Translations under genes and position numbers: made by a program
Assembly (NCBI GenBank): GCA_012031565.1
Contig: JAAUUM010000018.1
Location: 1-32,578, forward strand
DNA from: Synechococcaceae cyanobacterium SM2_3_2
GTDB taxonomy: Bacteria > Cyanobacteriota > Cyanobacteriia > Thermostichales > Thermostichaceae
Length of the DNA stretch: 32,578 bases
Reading direction: 5' to 3'
Notes under the pieces: model-generated
The model's database searches: none
What the model saw: the letters and a program-made list of their open reading frames with translations, nothing else
Told to the model about the DNA's origin: nothing
Part shown: positions 9,086 to 15,882 of the stretch, piece by piece
How the letters are laid out: every line of letters begins with the position of its first letter
How positions within the stretch are numbered: position 1 is the first letter of the stretch

Positions 9086-10420
9086 TCAGGCGGTCACAGT
9101 GGAGGAGGACACCATCCGTCGTAATATCGTCAAAATATCCGCCGGATCCATGCCCAGATCACTAGCCCCTTGGGTGAGCAAATCTCGGACTAAATCACGG
9201 TTACCGATCACCTGCAGGAGGCTCAAGCTGGGATCCTGTTTTTGCAGATCGGCGGTATAGGCGTTGACATAGGTCAAAATATCTGCGTCGGTCAGCGACT
9301 CTGACCCAGTTGTCTCTGGCTCTCTTGTCTCTGGCTCTCTACTCTCTGGCTCTCTACTCTCTGGCTCCGCTGTCTCTGGCTCCGTCAAGGTATCCTCAAC
9401 CCATGCCTCGGCAGAAGACTCCTCTTCGGGCAGATTCGAGATGTCTGATAGATCAGCAGCTTCAGGCTGAAACGATTCACTTTCCACATCTTCAGTGATC
9501 GCTGTTTCATTGATCACTGTCTGCTCAGCGATCACCTCATCAACCAGCGCTTCAACCTCTTCTGCTGGGCTTTCTTGCTCAGGCTCTGCGACTAGATCTG
9601 TGCTGAGATGAGGATCCCGGCCCTGACTGGATCCATTTCCATTGTTAGAGGTAGTGGGGCTGGATGCCGCCGGGGTTGATGCTTCATCAGCAGGTTTAAG
9701 GGCTTGCCCAGGGATCCCTGCAACGCCCCAAACCGTCACCCGCAAGTCATCCGTGAAAGCTACCAGATTGTTCCGCATCTCTTGGGCAGCGGCCTGACGT
9801 TGACTGGATAGATCCTGCATCTGCCCTGCAACTTCAGTTTGCAGAGTCTGATGAAAGGCTTGCAAAGTGGACTGCTGTTGAGCTGCCATAGTCTGCCGAT
9901 TGGTGGCCAACTCCCCCAAAAGCTCGGCCATATCACTGTTGAGCTGGAGGCCAAATTGGGAGAGACCTTTCCGCAACGCATCGCCCATCTGTAGGCGCTC
10001 TTGCCGCAGGGTCTCCACTTGCAGCACACCCTCAGCCGCCATCCGATCCGCAAAGGCTTGTAGCGAATGATGGAGTTGAGCGCCCATCTCTAGACGGGAC
10101 TGTCCTGTTTGGGCCAAAGACTGGCGTACCCCTTCGGCAAACTCAAGGTAAGTCTGACGGCGAGATTGATCCGCTTGGGCTTTGCTAGCGGCTTGGGCTT
10201 CACGAATCTGTTGCTGCACCTGTTGCCGCTGCGCCTGAAACGCTCGGATCCCAGCAGCCCGATCAGCCCAATGTTGTTGGCGGGCTTGCCGTTCCTGCTG
10301 CCACTGTTGCCGCAGAGCTTGTTGCTTGTCTTGTCGGCTTCGGCGGGAAGATTCCAACAGGCCCGCAGTGCGCTGGGTGCGTTGTTGCCGCTCGGTTGTC
10401 CACTGCTCTCTCAGGCTCAT
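9086..10420 (-). CDS. gvpC: Gas vesicle outer-surface protein GvpC with long acidic C-terminal extension
   Basis: GvpC binds the outside of the GvpA shell and strengthens it. The N-terminal half (about 1-235) is Gln/Arg/Ala-rich helix with Phe at residues 61, 94, 123, 156, 189 and 222. Spacing is 33 except for one 29, the hallmark 33-residue GvpC repeat, and it closes with a GvpC-like end (LVAFTDDLRVTVWG). Unlike classical GvpC (about 190-200 residues), this protein is 444 residues. It adds a low-complexity acidic linker (about 245-375, including EPES/EPET repeats) and a separate conserved-looking end domain (about 376-436, ADILTYVNAYTADLQ...DPADILTILRRM). ATG 10420 has GGAGGA 10 nt upstream. 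Lies 593 nt downstream of gvpA. Confidence 0.88.
   Translation of the reverse strand: MSLREQWTTERQQRTQRTAGLLESSRRSRQDKQQALRQQWQQERQARQQHWADRAAGIRAFQAQRQQVQQQIREAQAASKAQADQSRRQTYLEFAEGVRQSLAQTGQSRLEMGAQLHHSLQAFADRMAAEGVLQVETLRQERLQMGDALRKGLSQFGLQLNSDMAELLGELATNRQTMAAQQQSTLQAFHQTLQTEVAGQMQDLSSQRQAAAQEMRNNLVAFTDDLRVTVWGVAGIPGQALKPADEASTPAASSPTTSNNGNGSSQGRDPHLSTDLVAEPEQESPAEEVEALVDEVIAEQTVINETAITEDVESESFQPEAADLSDISNLPEEESSAEAWVEDTLTEPETAEPESREPESREPETREPETTGSESLTDADILTYVNAYTADLQKQDPSLSLLQVIGNRDLVRDLLTQGASDLGMDPADILTILRRMVSSSTVTA
9311..9385. repeat. Five-copy 15-bp tandem repeat inside gvpC
   Basis: Units starting at 9311, 9326, 9341, 9356 and 9371 are near-identical (type TGTCTCTGGCTCTCT). Read on the minus strand they encode repeated Glu-Pro-Glu-(Ser/Thr)-Arg in the acidic linker of GvpC. 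The period is a multiple of three, so copy-number change keeps frame. Confidence 0.92.
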
Positions 10421-10512
10421 AAGGCTGTTTTCCTCCGCAAATTCTCTTGAACAGGTTCATATCTAGGGTTTTATTATCCCCAACAGTTGGCTACGCTACC
10501 GCACCCACAAGC

Positions 10513-10548
10513 TCTCTCATAGTTTCTCTCATAGTTTCTCTCATAGTT
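10513..10548. repeat. Three-copy 12-bp tandem repeat upstream of gvpC
   Basis: Three perfect copies of TCTCTCATAGTT at 10513, 10525 and 10537, in the gvpA-gvpC spacer just upstream of the gvpC start. Confidence 0.93.
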
Positions 10549-10805
10549 CAGGGAAGAAATCAGGATCCCTTCCTCAGCCCTTCATGAGTGAGCCATAAAT
10601 GAGCCGTTCATGAGGGAAAAAAAGATGGTCTACCAAGGATCCGCAAGAAGAACCACTAAGCCCGTAGCGGAGCTGACTTTGGCATCGAGAAACTTCAGAT
10701 TGATCAAGCACCCCGATCAACTCCAACATTTAAATATCAACAATCAAAGCTAGTGAGATATTGATTAAATCTCGGAAATCCATTTCCAGAGAATTGACAT
10801 AGGCA

Positions 10806-10853
10806 GTGGCCTGTAAAAAAATCTTCGTAGAGAAAATAAGTGTTACAAGCCAC
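10806..10853 (-). promoter_or_regulatory. Inverted repeat / possible RNA hairpin between gvpA and gvpC
   Basis: GTGGCCTGTAA (10806-10816) and TTACAAGCCAC (10843-10853) are complementary over 11 positions with one C/A mismatch on the plus strand. In the minus-strand transcript that position becomes a G-U pair, so the hairpin is stable only in the gvp direction. The loop is about 26 nt and U-rich. It could be a processing, stability or attenuation element setting the gvpA:gvpC ratio; this role is inference. Confidence 0.5.
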
Positions 10854-11013
10854 CGCAAAAGCGGACATGAAACTCCTGATTCCATCAAAATTCATCAGAA
10901 TTTATTTGACAAAAATCAATGGCTCTAAAGTCTCATAATTCTGAAGCCGTTCTCTGATGCACTGCTGTCGCTAAGTGCGAGATGCAAGCAGAGTATCAAA
11001 ATCAACTCAGCAA

Positions 11014-11232
11014 CTAGGCGGCAGGAGCAGCAGCTGTGGCGGTCAAGCCTACAGCTTCAGCATACTTGAGGTAGGTTTCCACAGAGGCCACCACCACACG
11101 GGCTTCAATGGCCAACAGTTCGATACCAACCAAGGAGACCCGCACCCAGGCATCCACAACGATCCCTTTGTCCAAGATCCGGTCAATCACTTCAGCCAAA
11201 CTTGAAGAAGAGTTCACTTTTTCGACAGCCAT
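11014..11232 (-). CDS. gvpA: Major gas vesicle structural protein GvpA
   Basis: The small hydrophobic shell protein that assembles into the ribs of the gas vesicle wall. The 72-residue product matches the near-invariant cyanobacterial Gvp[19 protein letters not shown], then [20 protein letters not shown], ending [12 protein letters not shown] 11232 is preceded by GGAG about 10 nt upstream. Only one gvpA copy is in the window, whereas many cyanobacteria carry two or more. It is first in the minus-strand cluster and should be the most strongly expressed. The upstream spacer (11233-11390) is AT-rich; no promoter could be assigned with confidence. Confidence 0.98.
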   Translation of the reverse strand: MAVEKVNSSSSLAEVIDRILDKGIVVDAWVRVSLVGIELLAIEARVVVASVETYLKYAEAVGLTATAAAPAA

Positions 11233-11390
11233 GATTCCTACGCTCCAGCGAAGATTACTTTCTTATTGTGGACATGTTTGCCATATCTAGCACCAGTGAG
11301 CCTACCTAAAAATCGATTAAGTTTGTTTTCATACCAAGAATAGAATCTTAATACTTACATTTTGAGCGCCGCTACCGCCATCAGCCAATG

Positions 11391-11921
11391 TCAAACCAGT
11401 GCCAAAAGGGTTGCCCCCCCACTAAAGACCCAGTTTAAGGCCACGATAGCTCCCACAAATGCCAACGGGATCAGCCCCGCCAGTCGCCACCAGGGCAGTT
11501 CAAAAGCCACCGCCATGCCCCACAGCTGCCAGCTCAGCCACCAGACCACCACCGCCACCGCCAGCAGGGATCCCCACGGGGATCCCAGGGCCAATGCTGG
11601 AGCCACCAAGAGCCAGGGCAAGCCTGCGAACCCCATCACCGTGAGTACAACTGGCAGGCTGAGGGAACGCCCCAAGCAAAACCCGACCGCCCACAATACC
11701 CCCGTTAAACTGATCCAGGCCACCCAGCCCGCCACAATCAGGGCCAGCACCGCCGCCGGATTTCCACTGGTCTGCCGCGCTCCATCCACAGCACTGATCA
11801 GAGCCACCGTCAGAGCGGCCTGCCCCAAAACTGGCTGTGCCCGCAATCGGACAAACGTTTGCTCTGGTAGGAACCAGATGCCGTAGAGGTTTTCCAGCCA
11901 GGAAGCTAGCATGGGCTCCAT
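11391..11921 (-). CDS. Yip1-domain-like integral membrane protein
   Basis: A 176-residue, very hydrophobic protein with about five transmembrane segments and an N-terminal amphipathic portion (LENLYGIWFLPEQTFVRLRAQP) typical of bacterial Yip1/YIF1-like membrane proteins, which are widespread in cyanobacteria but of unknown function. ATG 11921 has AGGA only 2-3 nt upstream; the next ATG (11909) has GGAG. The gene sits between gvpA, on the same strand but about 160 nt away, and the divergent ABC ATPase. Two GGGATCCC copies lie 12 nt apart inside it (11568 and 11580). Family call is by topology and motif style only. Confidence 0.65.
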   Translation of the reverse strand: MEPMLASWLENLYGIWFLPEQTFVRLRAQPVLGQAALTVALISAVDGARQTSGNPAAVLALIVAGWVAWISLTGVLWAVGFCLGRSLSLPVVLTVMGFAGLPWLLVAPALALGSPWGSLLAVAVVVWWLSWQLWGMAVAFELPWWRLAGLIPLAFVGAIVALNWVFSGGATLLALV

Positions 11922-12181
11922 TTCCTAATTTCATTGAGATTTCATTGAGTTCTCTTAGGCTACAGCAGCCGAATCCAATCTGGGATCCCAGACGTCTTAG
12001 TGACGGGGGCTACCTCAGCCCGGGTGCTGCCTAACTTGAATCTCTTTCAGATTCCCATCATTGCTGAATCTCAGCTGGCCTAGACCGTCATCCATCAACA
12101 TATGTAGATGTCTAGATATGTAAACCTGTTGAGGGGAAGCCTGTCTTGACTTGATAGTGACTTTATTCTGTTGGATCCTGC

Positions 12182-13288
12182 ATGAGTGAGCTGATACTGA
12201 CCGCATTATCCAAGCAGTTCAAAGGGATCCCGGCGGTCTCCCATCTCAATCTGCGGATGGAGTCGGGGGAAATCGTGGCTTTGTTGGGGCCATCCGGGTG
12301 TGGCAAATCCACCACCTTGCAGATGATTGCCGGGATCCTGGCTCCTGATGGTGGCTCGATTGAGCTGGGGGGACGACGACTGAACGGGATCCCGCCCCAG
12401 CGACGCGGCATCGCCATGATGTTGCAGCGGGGGTTGCTGTTTCCCCATCTCACTGTCGGGGAGAATGTCGCCTTTGCCCTCAAGATGAAGGGGATCAATC
12501 GGCCCGACCGCGAGGCTCAAGCCCAAGCCATGCTGGAGCGCGTCCATCTGGGCCAGTTTGGGCCGCGACGACCCTCCGAATTGTCGGGAGGACAGGCCCA
12601 GCGGGTGGCTCTGGCTCGGTCTTTGGTTATGCAGCCACAGTTATTGCTGCTGGATGAACCCCTCAGCGCGCTGGATGCCAATCTGCGGGATCAGATGCAG
12701 GCTTTGATTTTGGAGCTTCAGGCCCAGATAAGGCTGACAACGCTATGGGTGACTCACGACCAAGCGGAAGCCAGTTTGATCGCCCATCGCATCGGCCTCA
12801 TGTTTGCCGGATCCCTGGCTCAAGTGGGATCCCCGGCAGAGTTTTATCAAACCCCCCGCTCTGTCGCTGTGGCCCGCTTCTTCGGGGGCATCAACTTTTG
12901 GCCGGGACTGGCAACGGGATCCATTGTGGCTCTTGAGAGTGGCCCGCGCCTCACTCTTCAGAGTTCCGTCTATGGAGCAACCCAGGTGACCATTCGCCCT
13001 GAGCGGGTAGAGGTGTTCGACCGCGTTCCCCCCCGTATCAATGCGCTAGAGGCGCGGGTGGTGGCTCGTCACTTCAGTGGCATTCAGCAGCGACTCAGCC
13101 TGCAAATGGCCGGGATCCCTGATGCCCCTCCGTTTTTAATCCAAGCTTGGTTGCCCCCCACGCAACCGATCCGAGAGTTGGAACGGGTTTGGGTGGTGTT
13201 ACCTCCAGAGGCTCTCTGGTGCATCCCCTGCCCTGGCTCTGAAGTGATATCGGCTGGGATCCCGAAGTTCTCCCAGATGGCCTCTTGA
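12182..13288 (+). CDS. ABC transporter ATP-binding protein (YnjD/UgpC-like)
   Basis: The ATPase subunit of a binding-protein-dependent importer. In 368 residues it has Walker A GPSGCGKST (36-44), Q-loop MLQRGLLFPH, signature LSGGQAQRVALARSL, Walker B LLLLDEPLSALD and H-loop WVTHDQAEA, followed by a C-terminal regulatory, TOBE-like region (about 230-360). That layout fits the MalK/PotA/UgpC subfamily. The following gene encodes a YnjB-like binding protein, so a YnjBCD-type importer is the best guess; its substrate is not established. No permease gene lies next to them. ATG 12182 follows GGATCC by a few bases, with a weak Shine-Dalgarno. Confidence 0.88.
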   Translation: MSELILTALSKQFKGIPAVSHLNLRMESGEIVALLGPSGCGKSTTLQMIAGILAPDGGSIELGGRRLNGIPPQRRGIAMMLQRGLLFPHLTVGENVAFALKMKGINRPDREAQAQAMLERVHLGQFGPRRPSELSGGQAQRVALARSLVMQPQLLLLDEPLSALDANLRDQMQALILELQAQIRLTTLWVTHDQAEASLIAHRIGLMFAGSLAQVGSPAEFYQTPRSVAVARFFGGINFWPGLATGSIVALESGPRLTLQSSVYGATQVTIRPERVEVFDRVPPRINALEARVVARHFSGIQQRLSLQMAGIPDAPPFLIQAWLPPTQPIRELERVWVVLPPEALWCIPCPGSEVISAGIPKFSQMAS

Positions 13289-13307
13289 CTAGGATCACTC
13301 ATCTTGG

Positions 13308-13345
13308 TTCTTGATCGTTGATTCTTGATCGTTGATTCTTGATCG
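13308..13345. repeat. 14-bp tandem repeat (about 2.7 copies)
   Basis: TTCTTGATCGTTGA at 13308 and 13322, plus a partial third copy from 13336, in the spacer between the ABC ATPase and the binding-protein gene. The copies are perfect. Confidence 0.92.
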
Positions 13346-13378
13346 ACACCTCAATCCAAACAGCTCCAAGGAATGTTC

Positions 13379-14647
13379 ATGATGGATCTCAATTTGATGG
13401 GTTCGCTGCGGCGGCGTCAGGCTCTTCAGTTAATAACTGCTTTGGCCTCCAGTTCTCTATTGGTGGGACACGGAGTCCCGGCAGGTGGGGGCACAGTCCT
13501 TGGATCCAGGATCCCTCGCCTGGGAGGATGTGGTGGCGCAGGCGCGGGGCACACGGGTGAACTGGGCCATGTGGAGTGGCAGCGATATCATCAACGGCTA
13601 TGTGGATGGTTGGGTGGCGGATCGGCTCAAGGCCGAATTCGATATCTCCCTCAACCGGGTGCCCTTGGGGGATACCGTTGAGGCCGTGAACAAAGTGGTG
13701 GGGGAAGTCCAGGCCGGATTGACCAGCGGGGGAGATATTGACCTGATCTGGATCAATGGGGTCAACTTCCGCACCCTCAAGCAAGGGAATCTGCTCTACG
13801 GGCCGTTTGTGGATGTGCTGCCCAGTTCGGAGTTTTATCGCCTAGAGGATCCCAGAGTGGGCACTGATTTTGGCCTGCCCACTGAGGGCTACTCAGCCCC
13901 CTACACCGGCAGCTATTTTGCTATGGCCTACGATGCAGCCCGCATCAGCCAGCCGCCCCAATCCTTTGATGAATTGTTGGTCTGGGCCGAGGCAAATCCC
14001 GGTCGTTTTGGCTATGTCGCCCCTCCCGATTTCAATGGCAATCGCTTTTGCTCAGCCTTCTGTATGGGGTGACAGGCGGCTTTGAGCAGTATGTGGGATC
14101 CGAGTTTGACGAAGCCCTCTGGGAACAAAACTCACCCCAAGTGTTCGAGTACCTAGCTGCCCTCAAACCCCACCTCTGGCAACAGGGATCCACCTATCCT
14201 CCTAGCCAAGCCCGCATTGCCGATCTATTTGCCAATGGCGAAATCTGGCTGATGCCCTTTTTTGTGGGAGATGCAGCGGTGCGGATTCAAGAGGGGCAGT
14301 TTCCCGCCAGCACTGTGGTCTATGCCATTCCGGGGGCCATGCTCAATGACCCTTCTTTCACCGCCATCCCCGTCAATGCGGCCAATCCGGCGGGGGCCAT
14401 GGTGGTGGCGAATCTGTTGGCCAGCCCAGAGGGACAGCTGGAGAAACTCAAGCCTGAGGTCTGGGGGGATCCCCCGCTGATCGATATCAATGCCCTGTCA
14501 GAAGACTTACAAACAGACTTTGCCGACGTGGAAGCAAGCTATGGATTGCCCTTGCGGGATCTCATCGCCGATGCGGTGCCGATTGTCAATGCCGACTATA
14601 CAACACGTCTTGAAGAAGACTGGCTCAGACAGATAGCTACCCGTTGA
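13379..14647 (+). pseudogene. ABC transporter substrate-binding protein, YnjB-like, two frameshifts
   Basis: Predicted periplasmic binding protein. The N-terminus (ATG 13379, AAGGA 6 nt upstream) is a signal peptide with twin Arg before a hydrophobic run (SLRRRQALQLITALASSSLL). The frame then changes at the five-G run 13487-13491 (one G too many). The next frame carries NWAMWSGSDIINGYVDGW, GGDIDLIWINGVNFRTLKQGNLL and GLPTEGYSAPYTGSYF, resembling E. coli YnjB (COG4134). It changes again at the T run 14046-14049 (one T missing), restoring LLSLLYGVTGGFE to the end. Correcting both gives about 422 residues, a normal length. Both breaks are in homopolymers, so error is likely. Substrate unknown. 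Confidence 0.82.
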
Positions 14648-14741
14648 CCTAGTATTTACATTGAGAATACCGCTAAAAAACGAGAGATAAATCGCATGAT
14701 TGCTTTCTAGCCGCCAAAAGAATTACACTTGGTGATAAAGT

Positions 14742-15677
14742 ATGTCCGAGACAATCCCCAAGTCTGTTATGTCTCCGAGTCTTAACTCAGTTTATTTGTT
14801 TGGATCCGAAGACACTACTCAATTGCCGGGTGGTCATCAGCCGGTTAGACCTCTAGGGCAAGACTGCCTGTTGATTCTTTATGCGCTGGATCCGGCTCTG
14901 ATCGGTCGACGGTTTTTGCTGGCAGATTTGCCGCTGTCAGTAGGGCGTAGTGCCCAGAATACGATTGTGCTCAGGGATCCCACCGTCTCTCGCTACCATT
15001 GCCGCATTGAGCAACATGGAGAGGATTATCTGATCTGTGACTTGGGATCCCGCAATGGAAGCACCATCAACGGGCAGCGGTTTGAAATCGCTCCGTTGCA
15101 ACAAGGGGATCACATCAAAATTGGTGCCTCTATTCTCAAATTTTTGGGGGGCCAAGATATTGAACTGCAATATCACGAGACCCTATTTCGCATGGCCATG
15201 ATAGATGGGCCAACCGGGATCTACAACAAAAGCTATTTCATGGAAGCGTTGGAGCGGGAGATTGCTCGGGCCAGCCGTTATGGAACTCCTCTGACGTTAT
15301 TAATGCTGGATATCGATCATTTCAAAACTGTTAATGATTGCTACGGCCACTTGGCTGGGGACTACGTTCTGTGGGAGCTGGCCGAGTTGATTAAGCGTCG
15401 GATCCGGGCTGAGGATATCGTCGCTCGTTACGGAGGTGAGGAGTTCAGTATGGTCTTACCACAAACCAAAAGAGATGGAGGACTGGCTCTGGCCGAAAAC
15501 CTTCGCCAGACCATCGAAGATTATCCTTTTGTCTTTACGACCCATCGGATCCTGGTGACGAGTTCTATCGGTCTGGCTCAGTGGCAACCATCCATGAACA
15601 GGATGCAACTGATCGAAGCTGCGGATGCAAAGCTCTATGAGGCTAAGTGGGCAGGGCGCAATAGGGTAATCGCCTAG
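14742..15677 (+). CDS. FHA-domain diguanylate cyclase
   Basis: Synthesises cyclic di-GMP from two GTP. Residues about 65-135 form an FHA domain (VGRS..., SRYHC, SRNGST), which binds phosphothreonine peptides. Residues about 150-311 form a GGDEF domain with an intact active site GGEEF (231-235) and an inhibitory I-site RAED (222-225) spaced exactly five residues before it. There is no transmembrane segment, so it is cytoplasmic and presumably activated through phosphorylated partners bound by the FHA domain (inference). ATG 14742 is the first start. Starts 94 nt after the binding-protein gene and is probably transcribed separately. Confidence 0.93.
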   Translation: MSETIPKSVMSPSLNSVYLFGSEDTTQLPGGHQPVRPLGQDCLLILYALDPALIGRRFLLADLPLSVGRSAQNTIVLRDPTVSRYHCRIEQHGEDYLICDLGSRNGSTINGQRFEIAPLQQGDHIKIGASILKFLGGQDIELQYHETLFRMAMIDGPTGIYNKSYFMEALEREIARASRYGTPLTLLMLDIDHFKTVNDCYGHLAGDYVLWELAELIKRRIRAEDIVARYGGEEFSMVLPQTKRDGGLALAENLRQTIEDYPFVFTTHRILVTSSIGLAQWQPSMNRMQLIEAADAKLYEAKWAGRNRVIA

Positions 15678-15882
15678 GTGGTGGCTTTGCAGAGCGGGGC
15701 AGAAGGTGGGATGGAGAGATGCTAGTACTTATTAGAACTTATTTGTGATCTCTTTAGCCATGATTTCAATGAGACGCTCAATGAGACATTAAAAGCTGCT
15801 ACAAAACTTGCGCTCATGCTCAGGGCACCTTCTCAGGATCCTGGCAGTATAGTTGAGTGCAGCAGACGTGCTGAGGGATCCA

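Larger units (their letters stand above)
10421..11013. other. 593-nt gvpA-gvpC spacer, no gene seen
   Basis: AT-richer noncoding spacer between gvpA and gvpC (both minus strand). It holds a three-copy 12-bp repeat (10513-10548), a long inverted repeat (10806-10853), a small CCGC-AAAA-GCGG hairpin (10853-10864) and the gvpC Shine-Dalgarno GGAGGA. No convincing open frame or tRNA was found. In other cyanobacteria most gvpA transcripts stop before gvpC, so a partial terminator or processing site here would be expected; no clear U-tract terminator was seen. Confidence 0.6.

Noticed and set aside
9311-9385. CRISPR-like array
   Set aside because: The 15-bp units are directly abutting without spacers and encode an in-frame peptide repeat.
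10585-10617. Terminator in the gvpA-gvpC spacer (CCCTTCATGA...TCATGAGGG)
   Set aside because: The stem has a bulge and a long loop, and the T-tract lies on the wrong side for the minus-strand transcript.
11362-11886. 174-aa plus-strand ORF
   Set aside because: Ala/Thr/Pro-rich antisense shadow of the multi-helix membrane protein on the minus strand.
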